Assembly: GCA_011525445.1 (NCBI GenBank)
Contig: WTGE01000019.1
Span: 1-9,953, forward strand
From: Synechococcus sp. CO36386bin_37
GTDB lineage: Bacteria; Cyanobacteriota; Cyanobacteriia; PCC-6307; Cyanobiaceae
Direction: 5' to 3'
Length of the DNA: 9,953 nucleotides
In this document: positions 6,758-9,953 of the stretch, one piece after another
Layout: each line of letters opens with the position of its first letter
Position numbering within the stretch: the stretch's first letter is position 1
The notes under the pieces: generated by a model
Seen by the model: only the letters and a program-made list of their open reading frames with translations
What the model was told of the DNA's origin: nothing
The model's database searches: none
Program-made: the position numbers and the translations under genes

Positions 6758-7183
6758 TTACATATCCATCAAGTCCTTCAGGTAGATGATCTTCGCAACA
6801 GGTTCTGTTACGTCTTTCATATCCCGAAGGGTATCAAACCATTCTGAGTACAAAACAGAAGCCTCAGCAATATGCATCTTTTGCTTTTGACTCATGAGAA
6901 GTGTTCTCTTTGACGAACTTTTTGATGAGTGCAACTTTGTTTTTAGCTGATTCCCCGAAGTCTCCCTTTCAGTGACAACCACCAGGCCTGTGATGGCCTG
7001 CAACTTCAGGATGAGATCAACATTCAAGCCGCCGCACTGAAACAGGACATTCCGAAGATTGTTCAGATCCATTCCGAGGAATGACTCGAATCGTGCCTCA
7101 GCATCTGCAGGTTCAACAACCCCAATACCAGAAGCTGTCTTGCTTTTGGTTGTTTCGATCTGCAGTTTGGAAAGCTCTCGCAC
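6758..7183 (-). CDS. Hypothetical protein (141 aa, GTG start), possibly truncated at N-terminus
   Basis: Not recognised. The 141-residue soluble product starts at GTG (7183-7181). Residues 1-15 are helical and basic (RELSKLQIETTKSK). A compact segment at about 28-70 looks like a folded domain (FESFLGMDLNNLRNVLF, then GGLNVDLILKLQAITG). A Ser/Lys-rich linker follows (SSKSSSKR), then a helical C-terminus ending YLKDLMDM. The reading frame stays open upstream for another 19 codons, to a TGA at 7243-7241, and that stretch also looks coding (VFLPLTLRKQLLNK). It lacks an ATG, GTG or TTG, so the gene may have lost its true N-terminus. It is head-to-head with the 7243 gene. No catalytic motif, membrane helix or signal peptide is seen. 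Confidence 0.5.
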   Translation of the reverse strand: MRELSKLQIETTKSKTASGIGVVEPADAEARFESFLGMDLNNLRNVLFQCGGLNVDLILKLQAITGLVVVTERETSGNQLKTKLHSSKSSSKRTLLMSQKQKMHIAEASVLYSEWFDTLRDMKDVTEPVAKIIYLKDLMDM

Positions 7184-7242
7184 TTTGTTGAGCAGTTGCT
7201 TTCTCAGAGTGAGCGGCAGAAATACGTCTAGAGGTAGCAGTC

Positions 7243-7521
7243 ATGAAGGCAGTGGCATCTGTCTACGTGATGTCACGTCCCGTGGCCGATGCTGAGTTCA
7301 CCCGCCAGCAAGAAATCCACAGCGAGGTCACCGCAGCCGGTCTGGACAGAGGAGCAGATGCTTTAGAGCCGTGGCTACGGCCGGCATGGGAGTCGGCGGA
7401 CGATGACGCACAACGTATGCGAGTGGCCCTAGATCAAGTGGCAAGTTTGACGGACTCTTCGGTCGAAGTATGGCATCGACGATTCACCGACGTCAGTTCG
7501 TTAGCTGTCCGCATTCCGTAG
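7243..7521 (+). CDS. Hypothetical protein (92 aa), 3' end overlapping the monooxygenase gene
   Basis: Not recognised. The ATG at 7243 is preceded by GAGG about 8 bases upstream, one of the better Shine-Dalgarno matches in the window. The 92-residue product is helical and soluble (FTRQQEIHSEVTAAGLDRGA, then EPWLRPAWESADDDAQRM), with third-position G/C-rich codons across most of its length. The last 29 codons (7434-7521) overlap the 3' end of the convergent FAD monooxygenase gene. Its final residues (SSLAVRIP) look arbitrary, so it may be an N-terminal fragment fused to out-of-frame sequence where foreign DNA joined. It is divergent from 6758-7183, sharing an intergenic region of about 60 bases. 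The alternative is a spurious frame in a G+C-rich stretch. Confidence 0.4.
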   Translation: MKAVASVYVMSRPVADAEFTRQQEIHSEVTAAGLDRGADALEPWLRPAWESADDDAQRMRVALDQVASLTDSSVEVWHRRFTDVSSLAVRIP

Positions 7522-8930
7522 TTGTCAAGGCTATTGAGTATGAGGAAGAAGCGTACGGTTTCCGCCATGACCGCCACATCAATCTCATCTTCAGTCTTCC
7601 ACTCGTCTCGGGGTGGTTTGCCAAGAAGTTTTGCGGCCAATACAAAATCTTTGAAGTCTGTCGAGTCCATGTAATCCCCTAATTCAGGACTACGATCTAC
7701 GGTCTTTCTTTTTTTGTCCGTGCGCCGCATAAAATCCACTTCGTGGCCACGAAGCGAAGCTGCGACCGAGGTCGGGGTCCAATCCTTTCTTTGCTGTTGG
7801 ATCAGTGAGGTCGCGAGGTCGGCTGCGTCTCGCAAGGCGTAGTTTCCTGACATTCCACTCCAGGGGGGAAGAGCGTGTAGTGCATCACCGATGGACAGGA
7901 AGGGCAGTCCTTCCGAATCTGGCGTTGTGTGTTCTAATGCCTCCTCGCAAGCTGGATGGATAGTAAAAGTCAAAACCCTTGCACCGTCGATCGAGTCAAA
8001 TAGGGTTTGGTGTTGCTCGGGAAACCCCGATAGTTGCTGCTTAACGAAATCCTTCGCCCGCTGAACCGCAGCTGGGTCTCGGGTCATTTCGTAAATCCCC
8101 TCAAATCCGAGTTCCTCTTTCAGTTGACTCGCACTATGCGTGTGGATCTCAATCCAAGCGGTGGTCACCTGATTCGATGGATCGGCCCCAAAGCGTTGAA
8201 AGTTGAGTGACTGGGTACCTTTACCATCTTGTGTGGGTCCGTAGAGGTTCAGAGTCCCCTCACCGATGCGATCTATTATCCCGGGGTCGAGAGTCTGCTC
8301 CGGTAAATCAATCTGGCCTTGCACGTAACTGGTGCCCGTGTAACGAGCCTCCACCTCATGAGTAAAGCGAGTAGAGCGAAGCGATGAACTGGAACCGGAA
8401 GCGTCGATGACCACGTCGAAGCGCCCGTCGAGCGTGGATCCATCTCGGCCAAAGACCTCGATGGATCCATCATCGTTCTGCTCCAAACCGGAAATGTAGG
8501 CCTCATAGAATATTTTTGTATTGGAAGACAGCGCATTTGTGAGACCATCGACCATCTTTTTTCGCTCGGTCTCAAGGCTGGGCGAAGCCAACAATCCCAG
8601 CTGCTCCTTAATCGACCCAAGTTTGCTGATAGACGAAGGCAGTCCAAAAGCGGCTATCGGTTGATCCATGTCGTCGACTCGATAGCTCCGCTGCCGATCG
8701 CTATCTGGTCGTTGAATTGATTTCAGTTCTACTCCGGCTCGAATGAGTGCCGTTTGGCCCGCTTCATCTACATCCCAACCAGATCCTTGATCACGGTCAG
8801 CGGCGCCTCGTTCGAAGATTGTGATGTCGAAGGCCTCTTTATTTGAGGCCTCACGACCAAGTATGGAAGCGAGAGTCAGGCCGCTGGGACCTCCACCTGC
8901 GATGGCTATTCTCATCGATTTGTTTGCCAT
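7434..8930 (-). CDS. FAD-dependent monooxygenase
   Basis: The 498-residue product belongs to the PHBH/TetX-like flavoprotein monooxygenases, which use FAD, NAD(P)H and O2 to hydroxylate small organic substrates in the cytoplasm. From the chosen start: a Rossmann dinucleotide motif at residues 10-17 (IAGGGPSG), the ribose-binding Glu40 in IFERG, a middle motif at about 172-185 (DVVIDASGSSSSLR, a variant of the usual GADG-S-R pattern), and the FAD-binding GD motif at 348-349 (LSIGDALHALPPWSGMSGN). A C-terminal extension of about 100 residues follows. The frame continues upstream to an ATG at 9047, but its first 39 residues do not fit the family. The ATG at 8930 (MANKS), or that at 8915, places the Rossmann strand at the N-terminus as usual. 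The last 29 residues overlap the convergent 7243 gene and look unstructured. It is a singleton with base composition unlike the AT-rich DNA on its right, so acquisition by transfer is plausible. The substrate is unknown. Confidence 0.85.
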   Translation of the reverse strand: MANKSMRIAIAGGGPSGLTLASILGREASNKEAFDITIFERGAADRDQGSGWDVDEAGQTALIRAGVELKSIQRPDSDRQRSYRVDDMDQPIAAFGLPSSISKLGSIKEQLGLLASPSLETERKKMVDGLTNALSSNTKIFYEAYISGLEQNDDGSIEVFGRDGSTLDGRFDVVIDASGSSSSLRSTRFTHEVEARYTGTSYVQGQIDLPEQTLDPGIIDRIGEGTLNLYGPTQDGKGTQSLNFQRFGADPSNQVTTAWIEIHTHSASQLKEELGFEGIYEMTRDPAAVQRAKDFVKQQLSGFPEQHQTLFDSIDGARVLTFTIHPACEEALEHTTPDSEGLPFLSIGDALHALPPWSGMSGNYALRDAADLATSLIQQQRKDWTPTSVAASLRGHEVDFMRRTDKKRKTVDRSPELGDYMDSTDFKDFVLAAKLLGKPPRDEWKTEDEIDVAVMAETVRFFLILNSLDNYGMRTANELTSVNRRCHTSTEESVKLAT

Positions 8931-9553
8931 GCCACTCACTTTCCACTTTACGTTTATTGCAGGTCTAAAACTAAGCCGTATCAAGCCGGATGCGACGCGC
9001 AACCTCCTAAAACAATTAGGACCGGATTCCAAAATTCGGCAATACATCTAGAACGTAACCATTAAAAAAATGAGACATTATTCTAAATATGAGTAAACAA
9101 TTACCGAATCTCGAATCAATTAGATCGAATCGAAGACATGAAACACTGCCATACAGCCACGGACATAAGTCCCTGAGCAAAATACAAAAACCTCAACACC
9201 CTTAATCACAAAATCAAGAATAACGATTTCAAAAAGATCAAAAGATGACTCTAAACAGATTGCTAAAACAGCCCTGGCACGCGCACTGCAAACCATGTCC
9301 TATTTCGTCCATCAAACTTCCGAAAACATAGCGATTGACATTTTTTCTCTCGAGTCACAAACCCCCCAGGCAATGTGATACGAGATGCAGGGAATTAAAA
9401 CCGAACGTATTGTTAGCAATATACGGAATAAATCGTATACGCAGCAGAGAAACAAATAAATAATCAAATGCAAAAAACAAAAGATTAGATGCGATGCATT
9501 GTCAAGATTAGGCTTTTCTTCTGAGTTACTAAGCAAACACTCATCCAACACTC
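8931..9553. other. Long AT-rich intergenic region
   Basis: No gene is supported in these 623 bases. The monooxygenase frame extends to 9047 but reads as non-family sequence. A frame on the minus strand (9312-9551, GTG start) gives a Cys/Ile/Leu-rich product typical of translated AT-rich DNA. The only patterning seen is a cluster of CGTAT/ATACG words at 9378-9441. Promoters for the monooxygenase (leftward) and the Nif11 gene (rightward) should lie here. Confidence 0.5.
9406..9441. promoter_or_regulatory. CGTAT/ATACG cluster with hairpin and 8-bp palindrome
   Basis: CGTATTG (9406-9412) can pair with CAATATACG (9417-9425) across a TTAG loop, with a 2-base bulge. CGTATACG at 9434-9441 is a perfect palindrome. 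One more ATACG lies at 9378-9382. The repeated word in both orientations, upstream of the Nif11 gene, could be a set of operator half-sites. It is short and unproven. Confidence 0.2.
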
Positions 9554-9604
9554 ATGAATAAAAGAAAGAAATACAGCATATTGATTGAATGCAGAAAAAA
9601 TGTG

Positions 9605-9835
9605 ATGAATGATACTGAGATTTCAAATCAGATGAAAAACTTAACACAATTTATTGCGCAAATTGAGTCCACGCCGGAGCTTAGAGCGGACGTCTCAAAT
9701 TGCACCTCAAACGACGAGCTTGTGGCAATTGCAGAAAAATTATCTATTTACATTACATCAAATTTATTAACAAGAGTGCAAGACGACCTAGCAGCCGGGT
9801 ACTGGCCATGGGTGCAAACAAGGAGAATTATCTAA
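9605..9835 (+). CDS. Nif11-domain small protein
   Basis: The product matches the Nif11-like leader domain: KNLTQFIAQIESTPELRADV, then NDELVAIAEKLSIYIT, with the family's Leu/Phe spacing and the VAIA core. In cyanobacteria this domain is found in short proteins and as the leader of ribosomally made, modified peptides such as prochlorosins. After the domain come only about 20 residues (DDLAAGYWPWVQTRRII). There is no clear double-Gly cleavage site, though AAG just before the aromatic YWPW could be a degenerate one. There are no Cys/Ser/Thr-rich core residues for lanthionine rings. The start at 9605 (MNDTEIS) gives 76 residues. An ATG at 9554 adds 17 basic residues unlike the family, and one at 9632 (MKNLTQF) is also possible. 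No modification enzyme or transporter is nearby. Confidence 0.75.
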   Translation: MNDTEISNQMKNLTQFIAQIESTPELRADVSNCTSNDELVAIAEKLSIYITSNLLTRVQDDLAAGYWPWVQTRRII

Positions 9836-9953
9836 ACGAAGCCGAATAGACCTGATCTTAGTAAACAATCAAATTAATTATCAGCAGTTGCCTGCATCCC
9901 ACAAAGACGAAATGAAAAGGACGTCGCAGGTTCTGTTCAATACAAGGCAAGAT

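Noticed and set aside
8994..9010. AGGAGG on the minus strand upstream of the monooxygenase gene
   Set aside because: No ATG follows at proper spacing and the family's N-terminus begins about 70 bases downstream, so it is probably coincidental.
9312..9551. Minus-strand frame of 79 codons rich in Ile, Leu and Cys
   Set aside because: GTG start and composition typical of translated AT-rich intergenic DNA. The hydrophobic stretch lacks ordered flanks.
9912..9953. ATG frame running off the right edge (MKRTSQVLFNTRQD)
   Set aside because: Only 14 codons visible, and the opposite strand is equally open, so no call can be made.

Overview
The window reads like an accessory region of a marine picocyanobacterium (Synechococcus or low-light Prochlorococcus type). 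This is an inference. It rests on a Nif11-domain small protein, a very large cysteine-free RTX-type exoprotein with Trp-rich repeats of a kind I associate with cyanobacteria, many tiny single-helix membrane proteins, weak or absent Shine-Dalgarno sites, and long AT-rich gaps. No rRNA, tRNA, CRISPR array, transposase or integrase was recognised.

Layout. Positions 1-2250 hold scattered small genes of unknown function on both strands. Two of them (388-519 and 588-755, minus strand) are under 60 codons and each carries one clear hydrophobic helix. Positions 2111-2245 contain nested inverted repeats just downstream of the large gene. Positions 2251-5754 (minus strand) are the centrepiece: a single 1168-codon reading frame interrupted by one in-frame TGA at 3874-3876. 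It encodes an N-terminal beta-sandwich-like region, a GH17-type beta-1,3-glucanase domain, two tandem Trp-rich repeats, a DUF1996-like domain, and a short RTX calcium-binding stretch with a type I secretion-like tail. Intact, it would be a multi-domain secreted protein acting on beta-1,3-glucan-type polysaccharide. As written, the stop separates the catalytic domain from the secretion signal.

Positions 6112-6558 (plus) encode an exported, possibly lipid-anchored, small cupin. Positions 6758-7183 (minus) and 7243-7521 (plus) are divergent unknown genes that may be remnants. Positions 7434-8930 (minus) encode an FAD-dependent monooxygenase whose 3' end overlaps the 7243 gene, and whose base composition looks richer in G+C than the AT-rich DNA on its right. 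After an empty AT-rich gap, 9605-9835 (plus) encodes a Nif11-domain protein with a short aromatic tail. No clear operon is visible: most genes are singletons in alternating orientation, as expected of a fast-changing accessory region.

The most notable points are the unusual GH17 / Trp-rich repeat / DUF1996 / RTX fusion, the nonsense codon inside a 14-bp mosaic patch of an otherwise identical tandem repeat, and the complete absence of cysteine from this roughly 1167-residue protein.
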